Origin: Pseudarthrobacter sp. AL07
GTDB taxonomy: Bacteria; Actinomycetota; Actinomycetes; Actinomycetales; Micrococcaceae
Direction: 5' to 3'
Assembly (NCBI RefSeq): GCF_029960665.1
Contig: NZ_JASBRB010000003.1
Coordinates: 248,001 to 312,000, forward strand
DNA: 64,000 nt
Part shown: piece after piece, positions 35,616-44,394 of the stretch
Layout: each line of letters begins with the position of its first letter
Numbering within the stretch: the first letter of the stretch is position 1
Notes under the pieces: model-generated
What the model saw: the letters and a program-made list of their open reading frames with translations, nothing else
Databases searched by the model: none
What the model was told of the DNA's origin: nothing
Translations under genes and position numbers: made by a program

Positions 35616-35632
35616 TTTGTTTTTGGTGCGTG

Positions 35633-37099
35633 CTACACGTTGGCTGCTACGCCATCGCGGGAGATGGCAACCATGTCCTCGCGCGGCACCACCTTGATGC
35701 GCTCGCGCTTGACCTCAACGCCGTGAGAACCGCCGGCCTCCGTGGCCGCGGCACCGAGCGCGAGTTCGTGCGCGTCCAGCGCCAGCCAGCCTTCCCAGCT
35801 GGTGAACTTCACGCCGCGGGCGTCGAGGAGTTCGACGACGGCGTCCGCCTCGGGAACAGCGGCAACCGGAAGGTTTTCGCGGTCTTCCAGCAGGTACGTC
35901 ACGGTCTCAAGGGCGTCGCCCTTGGTGTGGCCGATGAGGCCTACCGGTCCACGCTTGATCCAGCCGGTGGCGTAGATGCCCGGCACGTGGGTGCCGGCGG
36001 CATCCAGGACGCGGCCGCCGTCGTTCGGTACAACGCCCTTCTTGTGGTCGAACTCGATCTCCGGCAGGGCGGAACCAAAGTAGCCGATCGCGCGGTACAC
36101 GGCTTGGACCGGATAGTCCACGATCTCGCCGGTGCCGCGGGCGTTGCCCGTGCCGTCCAGCTCGGTGCGCTCGAACCGAATGCCGGCCACCTTGCCCGGA
36201 GTCTCGGCGTCGTCATAAATCTCCACCGGGCTGTGCAGGAAGTGCAGGTGCAGTCGGCGGGAAGCCTTGAGCTCGGAGAGGTCTTCGGGCTGCTCGGCGA
36301 TCCAGTTGGTGAGCGTGCCAACCATGGTCTTGGTCTGGTTGTTGCTCTGGACCTGGCGGTCGGATTCCTCGTCGAACTCGAAGTCCTCGGCGTAGAGGAT
36401 GATGTCCACGTCCTTGGAGTGGCTCAGCTCGCGCAGCTCCAGCGGGGTGAACTTGACCTGGGCGGGGCCACGGCGGCCGAACACGTGCACGTCCGTGACG
36501 GGCGAGTTCTTCAAGCCGGCGTAGACATTGTCCGGGATTTCGGAGACCAGCAGGTCGTCGGCGTGCTTGGACAGGACGCGGGCCACGTCAAGAGCCACGT
36601 TGCCGTTGCCGATCACGGCGACCTCCGTGGCGTCCAGCGGCCATTCGCGGGAAACGTCGGGGTGGCCGTCATACCAGGAGACAAAGTCTGCGCCGCCGTA
36701 GGAGCCATCCAGCTCGCCGCCCGGGATGTTCAGGTCCGCGTCCTTGATGGCGCCGGTGGCGAAGATGACGGCGTCGTAGTGCGTGCGGAGATCCTCGATG
36801 GAAATGTCCGTGCCATAGTCCACGTTGCCGAAGAAGCGGATGTCGCCGCGGTCCAGGACCTTGTGCAGGGCGTTGACGATGCCCTTGATGCGCGGGTGGT
36901 CCGGGGCCACGCCGTAGCGGATCAGGCCGTAGGGTGCCGGGTAGCGGTCAAAGAGGTCGATGCTCACGGTCAGCTCGCCGCTCTTGACGGCTTCGCTCTT
37001 GGTGAGGATGTCCGCGGCGTAGACGCCGGCCGGGCCGGAGCCCACAACGGCAACGCGCAGCGGACGCTCGGCAGATCCTACGGAGGTGCTTGATGACAC
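35633..37099 (-). CDS. FprA-type NADPH-ferredoxin reductase (paralogue 2, siroheme operon)
   Basis: 488 residues, closely similar over its whole length to the protein at 21731-23185: FAD motif GSGPAGVYAADIL, LIRYGVAPDHPRIKGI, NADP motif GNGNVALDVARVL and the conserved GWIKRGPVGLIGHTKGDA. The GTG start at 37099 has AAAGGA about eight bases upstream. It is the second gene after siroheme synthase (52-base gap), whose promoter shares a motif with the sulfite reductase and sulfonate transporter promoters. I infer that it reduces the ferredoxin used by sulfite reductase. Confidence 0.9.
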   Translation of the reverse strand: MSSSTSVGSAERPLRVAVVGSGPAGVYAADILTKSEAVKSGELTVSIDLFDRYPAPYGLIRYGVAPDHPRIKGIVNALHKVLDRGDIRFFGNVDYGTDISIEDLRTHYDAVIFATGAIKDADLNIPGGELDGSYGGADFVSWYDGHPDVSREWPLDATEVAVIGNGNVALDVARVLSKHADDLLVSEIPDNVYAGLKNSPVTDVHVFGRRGPAQVKFTPLELRELSHSKDVDIILYAEDFEFDEESDRQVQSNNQTKTMVGTLTNWIAEQPEDLSELKASRRLHLHFLHSPVEIYDDAETPGKVAGIRFERTELDGTGNARGTGEIVDYPVQAVYRAIGYFGSALPEIEFDHKKGVVPNDGGRVLDAAGTHVPGIYATGWIKRGPVGLIGHTKGDALETVTYLLEDRENLPVAAVPEADAVVELLDARGVKFTSWEGWLALDAHELALGAAATEAGGSHGVEVKRERIKVVPREDMVAISRDGVAANV

Positions 37100-37151
37100 G
37101 GCTGTGTTCCTTTATCTTCTGCATGGACTTCAGGGGTAAGAACGTGGGTGG

Positions 37152-38420
37152 CTAGGTGGTGCGGGCTCGTGCGGGGGTGCGGGGGCTGTTCGGGGTGGTG
37201 GTGCCGTAGTCCGCTGTCTTGAAGTGCGACGGCGCGAACGGGCTGACGCGGACCACGTCGCCGATCACAATCACGGCAGGATTTGCGACGCCGGTGGCTT
37301 CCGCCTGGTCAGCGATGGAACCGAGCGTGCCGATCGTCACGCGCTGATTCGGCAGATAGCCGTTCTCAACGATGCCAACTGGAGTGTCCTGAGGCAAACC
37401 GGCGCCGGCCAGGGCAGCGGCGGAGTCGCGAAGTGCGGCCACGCCCATCAGCAGGACGATGGTGTGGTCTGCCCGGGCGGGGACCTCGGACAACTCCTCA
37501 TGGCCGGTGACAACACTGAAGCCCTTGGCTAGGCCGCGGTGCGTCACGGGGATGCCGGCGGCGGCCGGAACAGAGATCGCGGACGTGACGCCGGAGACGA
37601 CTTCAACCTCGACGCCGTGCTGCCGGCAGTATTCGGCTTCCTCGCCGCCGCGACCCAGGACGTAAGGGTCGCCGCCCTTGAGCCGGACCACGCGGTGCCC
37701 GGCGAGCGCTTCGTCGACGAGGATGCGGTTGATCTCGGCCTGCGGCACAGGATGGTGGCCGGGGGTCTTGCCCACCTCGATGACCTGGACGTCAGGGCCC
37801 AGTTCGTTGAGCAGTTCGCGCGGGCCGAGGCGATCGGCCACCACGACGTCGGCCTGACCCAGGAGCCGGCGGCCGCGGACGGTGATGAGGCCGGTATCGC
37901 CGGGCCCGCCACCCACAAGGGCCACGGAGCCCGCAGACGCACGGCGGCGGCGCAGCGGGAGATCGCCGGTTTCCAGGGCGGTGGCGACGGCGTCACGCAG
38001 GGCCATGGCGCGGCGCGGGTCTCCCCCGGCGTTCACGGCGATCTGCACGTCATCCACCACGGCGACGGCGGGCGTCCACGCGGCTGAGGCTTCGTGGTCG
38101 GAGGCGTTGACGCACCAGATGCGCTGCGCCTCGGCGTCGGCCGACACCCGGGTGTCCACGGCGGGATCGCCGGTGGCTGTCTGGACGAACCAGACGCCGT
38201 CGACGTCGGACGGAAGGTAAGTGCGCGGCTCCCAGGCGAGGAGGCCGGCGTCGGACAGTTCGCGGAGCGCGGCGGAGACAGCGGGAGCCACGACAGTGAC
38301 CTGTGCACCGGCGTCGAGCAGCCCTTTGGCGCGGCGGGATGCCACGGGGCCGCCGCCCACCACCAGCACGGGGCGGCCGAGCAGCCGCAGTGCTGTGGGG
38401 TAAATATCCTGAATTGCCAT
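37152..38420 (-). CDS. cysG: siroheme synthase (precorrin-2 dehydrogenase / uroporphyrinogen-III methyltransferase)
   Basis: 422-residue fusion. The N-terminal Rossmann domain (GRPVLVVGGGPVASRRAKGL, about 15-34) oxidises and chelates precorrin-2. The C-terminal SUMT domain, about 165-400, has VALVGGGPGDTGLITVRG, ADRLGPRELL and KGGDPYVLGRGGEE and methylates uroporphyrinogen III. The product, siroheme, is the cofactor of the sulfite reductase at 47742-49487. The ATG at 38420 is leaderless (TACCGT six bases upstream). The C-terminal tail after VRVSPFAPSHF is low-complexity. Confidence 0.92.
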   Translation of the reverse strand: MAIQDIYPTALRLLGRPVLVVGGGPVASRRAKGLLDAGAQVTVVAPAVSAALRELSDAGLLAWEPRTYLPSDVDGVWFVQTATGDPAVDTRVSADAEAQRIWCVNASDHEASAAWTPAVAVVDDVQIAVNAGGDPRRAMALRDAVATALETGDLPLRRRRASAGSVALVGGGPGDTGLITVRGRRLLGQADVVVADRLGPRELLNELGPDVQVIEVGKTPGHHPVPQAEINRILVDEALAGHRVVRLKGGDPYVLGRGGEEAEYCRQHGVEVEVVSGVTSAISVPAAAGIPVTHRGLAKGFSVVTGHEELSEVPARADHTIVLLMGVAALRDSAAALAGAGLPQDTPVGIVENGYLPNQRVTIGTLGSIADQAEATGVANPAVIVIGDVVRVSPFAPSHFKTADYGTTTPNSPRTPARARTT

Positions 38421-38426
38421 GAATCA

Positions 38427-38489
38427 ACGGTAGGGCCGCTCAGTTTCACCAACAACGGCAGCGGAAACACCAGTTCACGTAAGGTAACC
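38427..38489 (-). promoter_or_regulatory. cysG promoter with shared sulfur-gene motif
   Basis: On the minus strand: -35 TTGTTG (38455-38450), 17-base spacer, -10 TACCGT (38432-38427), then six bases and ATG, so leaderless. Upstream, GTTTCCG ends 41 bases before the ATG, and GGTTACC lies 14 bases further upstream. The same two half-motifs occur at the sulfite reductase promoter with a 4-base gap, a difference of ten bases or about one DNA turn. Confidence 0.68.
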
Positions 38490-38522
38490 CTGCGTCATAT
38501 TCGGTGCTGCCCCGGTTCCGGT

Positions 38523-38819
38523 CTACTTTACGGCGATGAGCTCGACCAGCCGGATGTTGGGATCCTTGGCCAGGAGGCTTGGGCCGTGTTCGCCGAGCGC
38601 CGCCGGGATGGCACCGCTGAGATGCTCCTGCCGCGCTTCCTCGGTCTCGAAGGTGTCGAAGATGCCGAAGGTGTTTTCGTCGACGCGGAAGGCGTACCAG
38701 GTCTTAGTGCCCGGCTCGGTGGCCACGATGTCACGGCCTCCACTGAGGAAGTCCCAGACGTCCTGCTCCTTGCCCGGCTTGGCCTCGACCAGTGCCAGTA
38801 CTCCAAAGTTAAGCGCCAT
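38523..38819 (-). CDS. putative quinol monooxygenase (ABM domain)
   Basis: 98 residues, a single dimeric alpha+beta barrel: MALNFGVLALVEAKPGKEQD, then the conserved EPGTKTWYAFRVDENTFGIF and DTFETEEARQEHLSG. Members (YgiN-like) act on quinols or unknown aromatics without a cofactor. The ATG at 38819 lies just inside a long uninformative upstream frame. It lies 102 bases from the cysG start, but nothing ties it to siroheme synthesis. Confidence 0.82.
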   Translation of the reverse strand: MALNFGVLALVEAKPGKEQDVWDFLSGGRDIVATEPGTKTWYAFRVDENTFGIFDTFETEEARQEHLSGAIPAALGEHGPSLLAKDPNIRLVELIAVK

Positions 38820-38953
38820 TGCAGTCTCCTCAAAAACATCCGCGGAATCGGCCGCCTGCCGGCCTATGCCAGAGTCTAGGAAGATGCCCGGACCAGAACA
38901 AGGGTGCGCCGGAACGATGGGATTCCGCTGACGCCTCGCGGTGCACGTCCCGG

Positions 38954-39898
38954 CTACTGCCCGTACAGACCGGTACTGAGATAGCGGAAGCCGGAGTCGA
39001 CCATGACGGTGACAACGGTTGCGTCTGGACCGAGCTGTTCGGCCACGCGAAGCGCGGCAACGACATTTCCTCCGGAGGATGTGCCGGCGAAGATGCCCTC
39101 CTCGCGGGCGAGCCTCCGGCTCATCGCCATCGCTTCTTCCGATGAGACACGTTCGATCGCATCCACCTCCGCTGGCTCCCAAAGCGGGGGAATAAAGCCG
39201 ATGCCGGTCCCCTCAATCCGGTGGGAGCCCGTCGGGCCCCCGGAGAGTACGGCAGACTCGGCAGGCTCAACGGCAATGATCCGTACCCCGGGAAGGTGGG
39301 CGCGCAGGGCACGCGCCGTGCCGTGGATCGAGTGGGCGGTGCCGACGAACTGGACAAAAGCGTCGACGCGGCCGTAGGACTGTTGCCAGATTTCCTGGCC
39401 CAACGTAAGGTAACCCGTCACGGCGTCGCGGTTGTTGAGCTGGTCGCAAGCCCAATGGCCTGGCTGCGCGCTCAGTTCACCCGCCCGGGCGATCATCGCC
39501 TTGATCAGCCGCTCCGTGATCCGTCCGTGGTCGCTCGGCACGTCCTCAACCGTTGCCCCCAGCGCCTCCATGGTGCGGCGTTTCTCGTCACTGAACGCGT
39601 CCGAAAAAACTACATGGAGCCCGTAGCCCTTGGCTGCGCAGACCAGGGCGAGCGAGATGCCAGTTGTCCCGGCGGTGTACTCGACGACCGTATCGCCGGG
39701 GGTGAGATCACCGCGGGCTTCGGCTCCTCTGATCGCCGCCACGGCCATCCGGTCCTTCATGCTCCCGGTGGGGTTCGCGAACTCCAGCTTGGCGAGCACC
39801 CTGGCTGACCCGGGCGGCACTACTTTCCGCAGTTCGATCAGGGGGGTGGAACCGATCCCCGCCAGTACGCCCTCGCCTGGTCCCACCGCACGTTCCAT
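38954..39898 (-). CDS. PLP-dependent cysteine synthase family protein
   Basis: Fold-type II PLP enzyme of 314 residues. The Schiff-base Lys is about 48 in ANPTGSMKDRMA; the phosphate loop is the Gly/Thr-rich TAGTTGISLA; the substrate-binding segment is QFVGTAHSIHG. The last part GIFAGTSSGGNVVAAL fits cysteine synthase/cystathionine beta-synthase enzymes. The TGSMKDR motif (not TGSVKDR) and lack of a serine acetyltransferase neighbour leave the substrate open. The ATG at 39898 has GGAG upstream; TTG at 39919 is an alternative. Confidence 0.82.
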   Translation of the reverse strand: MERAVGPGEGVLAGIGSTPLIELRKVVPPGSARVLAKLEFANPTGSMKDRMAVAAIRGAEARGDLTPGDTVVEYTAGTTGISLALVCAAKGYGLHVVFSDAFSDEKRRTMEALGATVEDVPSDHGRITERLIKAMIARAGELSAQPGHWACDQLNNRDAVTGYLTLGQEIWQQSYGRVDAFVQFVGTAHSIHGTARALRAHLPGVRIIAVEPAESAVLSGGPTGSHRIEGTGIGFIPPLWEPAEVDAIERVSSEEAMAMSRRLAREEGIFAGTSSGGNVVAALRVAEQLGPDATVVTVMVDSGFRYLSTGLYGQ

Positions 39899-40008
39899 GT
39901 TCTTCTCCACATCGCGCAACGCCTGCCCTGATGACTCCGGATAAGTCCCAAGGTATACCCCTCAGGACCGAGAGTTACGAGATATTCCGGTGCAACGGGG
40001 CGGACGTG

Positions 40009-40632
40009 TCAGCCGCCATCGGGAGGTCCGTCCAGCAGCGCCTGCTTCAGGAGTGCACCGGCAGTCCACCGCATAGAAGCGACCGCCTCTTCCCTGCTCA
40101 GGCCGCCGATGTCCGTCAGCCAGACCAGCGACTCAATGCCGGTGGCGCTGCGGATGGCCAGGACCAGCCGATGGATGTCCGGCTCCGCCATCTTTTCCTG
40201 GAGCGGGGAGAGCGCCTCGGCAATCCACGTGATCGCCCTGCCTTGGCGCAGGGGCAGGCTTCGGCGCTCGTCGGCGGTCTGCTCCAGTGAGAGCCTCAAC
40301 ATGGTCCGCTGCTGTGCTTCAGTCTCGAGAATCATCCTGGTGAACTGGGCAACCACCGCGTCCAGCCGATCAACGACGTCGGCCGGCGGATGTTCGGGCA
40401 GCAACGATGTGGCGGCGGTTTCCGGATGGGCGGCAGCCAGCAGCTCCCGCTGCCCCGGGAAGTACCGGTACGCGGTGCTGCGCGCGACCCCGGCGACCAG
40501 CGCGGCATCGTCCACTGTTGGCGCGGCGCCATCCGCGACAAGCTGGCGCGCCGCAGCAACCAGCGCATCGAGGGTGCGGCGTTTCTGGCCGGTGCGGCCG
40601 ACGTCTGCATAGGGTCTTGACATGCTCTTCAT
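40009..40632 (-). CDS. TetR family transcriptional regulator
   Basis: 207 residues. The HTH lies at about 17-62: RRTLDALVAAARQLVADGAA, then TVDDAALVAGVARSTAYRYF, the TetR recognition helix. The C-terminal ligand domain is helical and variable. It is divergent from the cupin gene and separated by 66 bases that hold a perfect 22-base palindrome, its likely operator. ATG at 40632 or 40623 are both possible. It probably represses itself and the cupin gene. Confidence 0.88.
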   Translation of the reverse strand: MKSMSRPYADVGRTGQKRRTLDALVAAARQLVADGAAPTVDDAALVAGVARSTAYRYFPGQRELLAAAHPETAATSLLPEHPPADVVDRLDAVVAQFTRMILETEAQQRTMLRLSLEQTADERRSLPLRQGRAITWIAEALSPLQEKMAEPDIHRLVLAIRSATGIESLVWLTDIGGLSREEAVASMRWTAGALLKQALLDGPPDGG

Positions 40633-40647
40633 GGTACCACAGTCTTG

Positions 40648-40669
40648 TTATGGGACCATGGTCCCATAA
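40648..40669. promoter_or_regulatory. perfect 22-bp palindrome, TetR operator
   Basis: TTATGGGACCA (40648-40658) and TGGTCCCATAA (40659-40669) are exact reverse complements with no spacer. It lies in the divergent TetR/cupin intergenic region, 15 bases upstream of the TetR start and 29 upstream of the cupin start, where a bound TetR dimer would block both promoters. Confidence 0.85.
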
Positions 40670-40698
40670 GTCTTCCGACCACTATTGAGGCGACCACC

Positions 40699-41193
40699 AT
40701 GAAGACGAAGAGCTCAGCATCCGCAGTTGTCCTCCAGCCCGGCGAAGGGGCCAGGCGCTGGTTCTTCGGCGGCGGAGTGCAGACCTGGAAGGCCACGGAG
40801 GAAGACACCGCGGGGGCTTTCCTGCTCTTCGAAGTCGAGATGGCCTTGAACAAGGTGACGCCGATGCACACCCATCCGGACTCTGACGAAACGCTGTACA
40901 TCCTGGCCGGCGAGATCCTGATGAACATGGACGGCACGGAGCATCGCGTCGCAGCGGGTGGCGTGACCATTGCACCCAGGCGTGTCCCGCACGCTTTCAA
41001 AGTCCTCCAGGAGGGGACCCGCGTGCTGTGCCTGCACACCCCCGGCGGCGCCCAGGCCTTCTACTTCGGAGCGAGCGAACCTCTCATTGACGGCGAAGGA
41101 ACAGGACTTGTGGACTTTGACCGCATCCGTGAATCAGGGCAACTCAACGGCGGCATCGAGATCCTGGGGCCGCCGCCGTTCCCTGAGGCGTAG
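40699..41193 (+). CDS. cupin domain protein
   Basis: 164 residues with a single beta-barrel cupin. Motif 1 is TPMHTHPDSDETLYILAGE (His57, His59, Glu64 as metal ligands); motif 2 lies around APRRVPHAFKV, its His at about 98. An active metal site is therefore likely; the substrate is unknown. The ATG at 40699 has GAGG nine bases upstream. Divergent from and probably repressed by the TetR regulator through the 22-base palindrome. Confidence 0.87.
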   Translation: MKTKSSASAVVLQPGEGARRWFFGGGVQTWKATEEDTAGAFLLFEVEMALNKVTPMHTHPDSDETLYILAGEILMNMDGTEHRVAAGGVTIAPRRVPHAFKVLQEGTRVLCLHTPGGAQAFYFGASEPLIDGEGTGLVDFDRIRESGQLNGGIEILGPPPFPEA

Positions 41194-41203
41194 TCCCGGA
41201 GGC

Positions 41204-41400
41204 TTAGCCGTGGGAACCCTGGTCCTCAAGGCCGGCCACGAACCGGCCGCGGCTGGTGATGAGCCGCTGCAGGTAGCGGCGCAGGACCAGTTCCTCCACC
41301 AGCCGGCCCAGAAACCCGAACGGCGCCGTAAACTCCACCCGGTCCGTCATGGCGCCAGTCTGCCAGACGTCGTGGCCGAGTTTCCGGTGGGTGCGGCGAC
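41204..41400 (-). pseudogene. C-terminal remnant of an SRPBCC family protein
   Basis: The minus strand encodes THRKLGHDVWQTGAMTDRVE, then FTAPFGFLGRLVEELVLRRY and LQRLITSRGRFVAGLEDQ, ending at 41204. This is the last third of a typical SRPBCC (polyketide cyclase/CoxG-like) protein: the MTDRV strand, the APFGFLGRL turn and the C-terminal helix. The first 90 or so residues are absent, with no plausible start before the ABC operon terminator. Confidence 0.7.
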
Positions 41401-41446
41401 GGGTCTGCTGAGTGGCTAATAGTTACGCGTTTTGGTCTTGGAACAG

Positions 41447-41485
41447 AGCAGAGCCCGACGGCGGGACTCGCCATCGGGCTCTGCT
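41447..41485 (-). terminator. terminator of the sulfonate-type ABC operon
   Basis: AGCAGAGCCCGA (41447-41458) and TCGGGCTCTGCT (41474-41485) form a perfect 12-base stem with a 15-base loop, 36 bases beyond the permease stop on the minus strand. Confidence 0.8.
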
Positions 41486-41520
41486 GGCACGTTTCTGCCA
41501 CTTTTGCAGGTGCCGCCGCG

Positions 41521-42477
41521 TTAGCGCGTGCTGCCGGCGAGCAGGCCGCGGCTACGGAGGAGGCGCTTCTCGATCGGGGCAAAGACCAGCAGCTCGATCA
41601 GGATGCCGACACCCAGGATCAGCAGGATTGCCGACATCACCACGGTCATGTCGGACAGGATGCGGCCCTGGTCGAGAAGCGAGCCCAGGCCAAAGCCGAT
41701 GGTGCCGCCCACAGCGATGATTTCCGCAGCCATGAGGGACCGCCACGAGAAGGCCCAGCCCTGTTTGAGGCCGCCGAGGTAGCCGGGCAGCGCCGCGGGC
41801 AGGATAATCTGGAGGGCCATCTGTAGCCGGTTCGCGCCCAGGACCGTACCCACGCGGCGGTACTGCGGCGGGATCTGGTCCACTCCGGAGATCAGCCCGT
41901 TGATGATCGAGGGGATGGCGCCCATAAACACGACGAAGTAGACGGTGGCGTCGGTGAGGCCGAACCAGATGATGGCCGCGGGCACCCAGGCAACGGACGG
42001 CAGCACCTGCAGGCCGGAAATCAGCGGCCCGAAGGCACGGCGCAGTGGCGCAACCTGGGCAAGCAGCAACCCCACCGGAGTGGCGATGGCAACGCTGATC
42101 AGGAACCCGACCAGCCCACGCTGCAGCGACGTCCACACCGCTTCCTGCAGTTTGCCCTCGCCCCAGAGGACGCCGATCTGGCCCAGGACGTCCAGCGGAC
42201 CGGGTACCAGGTCGCGGCGCTTGAGGCCCAGAGAGACGTAGAACTGCCAGATCAGGACCAGGACCACCAGGGCCGCGACGGGCAGGAGCACACGGCTCCA
42301 GTCGATCCGGTGCTTGCGCGCGGCGTCGGACTGGAGCGAATCAAGCCCGGCCTCGAGCTCGCGCAGGTCCTCGTGCCCGGTGGAAGAGCGGGTCAGGGCG
42401 GCGTGGACTTTGCGGGTTTCCGGCTTGGCCTCGACCACCGGGTCGGCCTCGGCGACGGGCGTGGGGTTATTTGGCAT
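41521..42477 (-). CDS. ABC transporter permease, SsuC/TauC type
   Basis: Membrane subunit of 318 residues for an aliphatic sulfonate/nitrate/taurine-type importer. Six helices follow a hydrophilic N-terminal extension of about 65 residues that is longer than in E. coli SsuC. The EAA-type loop GANRLQMALQIILPAALPGY contacts the ATPase. The start ATG at 42477 overlaps the ATPase stop by 11 bases. It is third in the SBP-ATPase-permease operon beside the sulfate reduction genes, favouring a sulfur compound as substrate. Confidence 0.86.
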   Translation of the reverse strand: MPNNPTPVAEADPVVEAKPETRKVHAALTRSSTGHEDLRELEAGLDSLQSDAARKHRIDWSRVLLPVAALVVLVLIWQFYVSLGLKRRDLVPGPLDVLGQIGVLWGEGKLQEAVWTSLQRGLVGFLISVAIATPVGLLLAQVAPLRRAFGPLISGLQVLPSVAWVPAAIIWFGLTDATVYFVVFMGAIPSIINGLISGVDQIPPQYRRVGTVLGANRLQMALQIILPAALPGYLGGLKQGWAFSWRSLMAAEIIAVGGTIGFGLGSLLDQGRILSDMTVVMSAILLILGVGILIELLVFAPIEKRLLRSRGLLAGSTR

Positions 42478-43192
42478 GGCGGCGAATCTCCTCACGCAGC
42501 CGGGCGGTGATGACCCCGGTCAGCTGTCCGGCCAGGCCGGCGTCGGTTCGGTGTTCTTCAGTGACGGCCCATTCCTGGACCACGCGGCCGGGGCGGGACG
42601 ACAGCAGCAGCACACGCTGGCCCAGCCGCACGGCCTCGCGGACGTTGTGGGTCACGAAAACGATGGTCCGCCCGGTTTCCTTCCAGATGCGTTCCAGTTC
42701 GTCGTGCAGGAGGTCGCGTGTGATGGCGTCCAGGGCGGCAAACGGCTCATCCATCAGCAGCAGCTGCCGGTCCTGCGACAGGGCCCGGGCCAGTGCCACA
42801 CGCTGGCGCATACCGCCGGAGAGCTCGTGCGGACGTTTGTCCCCCGCCTCGCCGAGGTGCACCAGCTCCAGCAGCTCGTTGGCCTTGATCCGGCGTGCAG
42901 CTTTCCCCACACCGCGCAGCTTCAGGGCCAGCTCGATGTTCTCCCGCGCCGTCAGCCAGGGGAAGAGGGCTGCGTCCTGGAACATAAAGGCTGCTCCGTC
43001 GCTGGGTACTTCAAGGGCGCCCGACGTCGGGACGTCCAGTCCCGCCATGATGTTGAGCAGGGTGGATTTGCCGCAGCCGGACGCACCGAGGAGGGCAACG
43101 AATTCGCCCGCGCCGATGGTTGCGTTGACGTCGTCCAGCACCGGGGCGCCGTCGCCGAAGCGCTTGCCCAGGTTTTCCAGTACGACTGGCAT
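42467..43192 (-). CDS. ABC transporter ATP-binding protein, SsuB/TauB type
   Basis: 241 residues. Walker A GASGCGKST is at about 36-44, the Q-loop AFMFQDAALFPWLTARENI is typical of the nitrate/sulfonate/taurine family, the signature HELSGGMRQR at about 132-141, Walker B LLLMDEPFAALD, and the switch THNVREAVRLGQRVLLL. It powers uptake through the overlapping permease gene. Confidence 0.88.
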   Translation of the reverse strand: MPVVLENLGKRFGDGAPVLDDVNATIGAGEFVALLGASGCGKSTLLNIMAGLDVPTSGALEVPSDGAAFMFQDAALFPWLTARENIELALKLRGVGKAARRIKANELLELVHLGEAGDKRPHELSGGMRQRVALARALSQDRQLLLMDEPFAALDAITRDLLHDELERIWKETGRTIVFVTHNVREAVRLGQRVLLLSSRPGRVVQEWAVTEEHRTDAGLAGQLTGVITARLREEIRRHAK

Positions 43193-43230
43193 GGTCCCGT
43201 CCTTAAGTAATTGGTGGCGAGTTTGTGAGG

Positions 43231-44388
43231 TCAGTCCTCGCCGAGGCCGGCGGCGGAGACGCGGTGGGAGGTCCCCATGACTTCGTTCAGGGCACGGAGG
43301 TCGAACAGTCCGGTGATGTCCGCCTGCTTCGTGGTGCCGGCTTTCACCCCGTCCTCGAGGAGCTTGGGGTAGGTTCCCGCGAGCGGATCCACCGTGAAAA
43401 CCACGTTCTGAAGGGCGCGCTCAAGGACATCGGCCGGGAGGGCCGCGCCAGCCGATTCCTGCAGGGCGCTGTTGATGACGCCCGTCTTCTCCGCGGCGGG
43501 CGTGTCATTCAGCCACGCCACCGACTCGGCATGGCCCTGCAGCAGCGCCTTCACCGTGTCCGGATGCGCGGCGGCAAACTTCTTGTTCACAATCAGGATC
43601 GTGGTGGGGAACTCGCCGGCCTTGCCGGAAAGTGAGCCGTCCCAGAGGTCCTTTTCGTCCACCAGAACCTTGGCCCCGGCGGTCAGCACCAGGCGGGAGG
43701 CCCAGGGCTCGGGCAACCATGCGCCGTCGAGCTTTCCATCCTGGAACAGTTTCAGCGTCTGGGCGTTCTCAGTGGGGTTGATCGCAACATCGCCGCTGCC
43801 GTCCACATTTGTTTTGTAGCCCTGCGAGCCGAGCCACGCGCGGAGAGCCACATCCTGCGTCCCGCCCAGCTGCGGCGAGGCGAGGGTCTTGCCCTTGAGC
43901 TCGGCCGCGGACGTGATCCCGGGACGCACAACGAGCTGCGCACCACCGGCAGCGGCACCGGCAAGGATACTCACGGACTCCCCTTCGCTCTTGACGAACG
44001 AGTTGATGGCGGGGTTCGGGCCGATGTAGGTGGCGTCGATGGCGCCGGCGTTCAGCGCCTCGATCGCGGCCGGTCCCGCATTGAAAGTCTCGGTGCTGAG
44101 CTTGGTGTCACCCAGGTTCCGGGCAAGGATCCCCTGCTTCACGCCCACCAACGCGGGAGCATGAGTCAGGTTTCCAAAGTAGCCCAGCTTCAGTTCCGCG
44201 GCCGGACTGGGCGACGGGATGGCTGCCTCAGCCGCCGTATTGCGGGAAATGGTGGACGCCACCACGGCACCGGCAGCGATCAGGAGGACGAGTCCGATCG
44301 CCAGCGCCGCCTCGAGGGCGCGCTTTCGCTGGGGTACTGCGTTTTCGCCTGCCACGATGCGGGTCATCCCCGGCCTTGAACTGGTCAT
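43231..44388 (-). CDS. ABC transporter substrate-binding protein, SsuA-like, membrane-anchored
   Basis: 385 residues. After a basic N-terminus (QRKRALEAALA) one long hydrophobic segment ends VVASTISRNTAA; there is no lipobox Cys, so the protein is probably tethered by an uncleaved or weakly cleaved signal rather than lipid. The mature part has the SsuA/NrtA-type start ELKLGYFGNLTHAPALVGV and FNAGPAAIEALNAGAIDATY. Likely ligand is an alkanesulfonate or similar, inferred from neighbours only. Leaderless start at 44388; first gene of its operon. Confidence 0.85.
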   Translation of the reverse strand: MTSSRPGMTRIVAGENAVPQRKRALEAALAIGLVLLIAAGAVVASTISRNTAAEAAIPSPSPAAELKLGYFGNLTHAPALVGVKQGILARNLGDTKLSTETFNAGPAAIEALNAGAIDATYIGPNPAINSFVKSEGESVSILAGAAAGGAQLVVRPGITSAAELKGKTLASPQLGGTQDVALRAWLGSQGYKTNVDGSGDVAINPTENAQTLKLFQDGKLDGAWLPEPWASRLVLTAGAKVLVDEKDLWDGSLSGKAGEFPTTILIVNKKFAAAHPDTVKALLQGHAESVAWLNDTPAAEKTGVINSALQESAGAALPADVLERALQNVVFTVDPLAGTYPKLLEDGVKAGTTKQADITGLFDLRALNEVMGTSHRVSAAGLGED

Positions 44389-44394
44389 AGTTTC

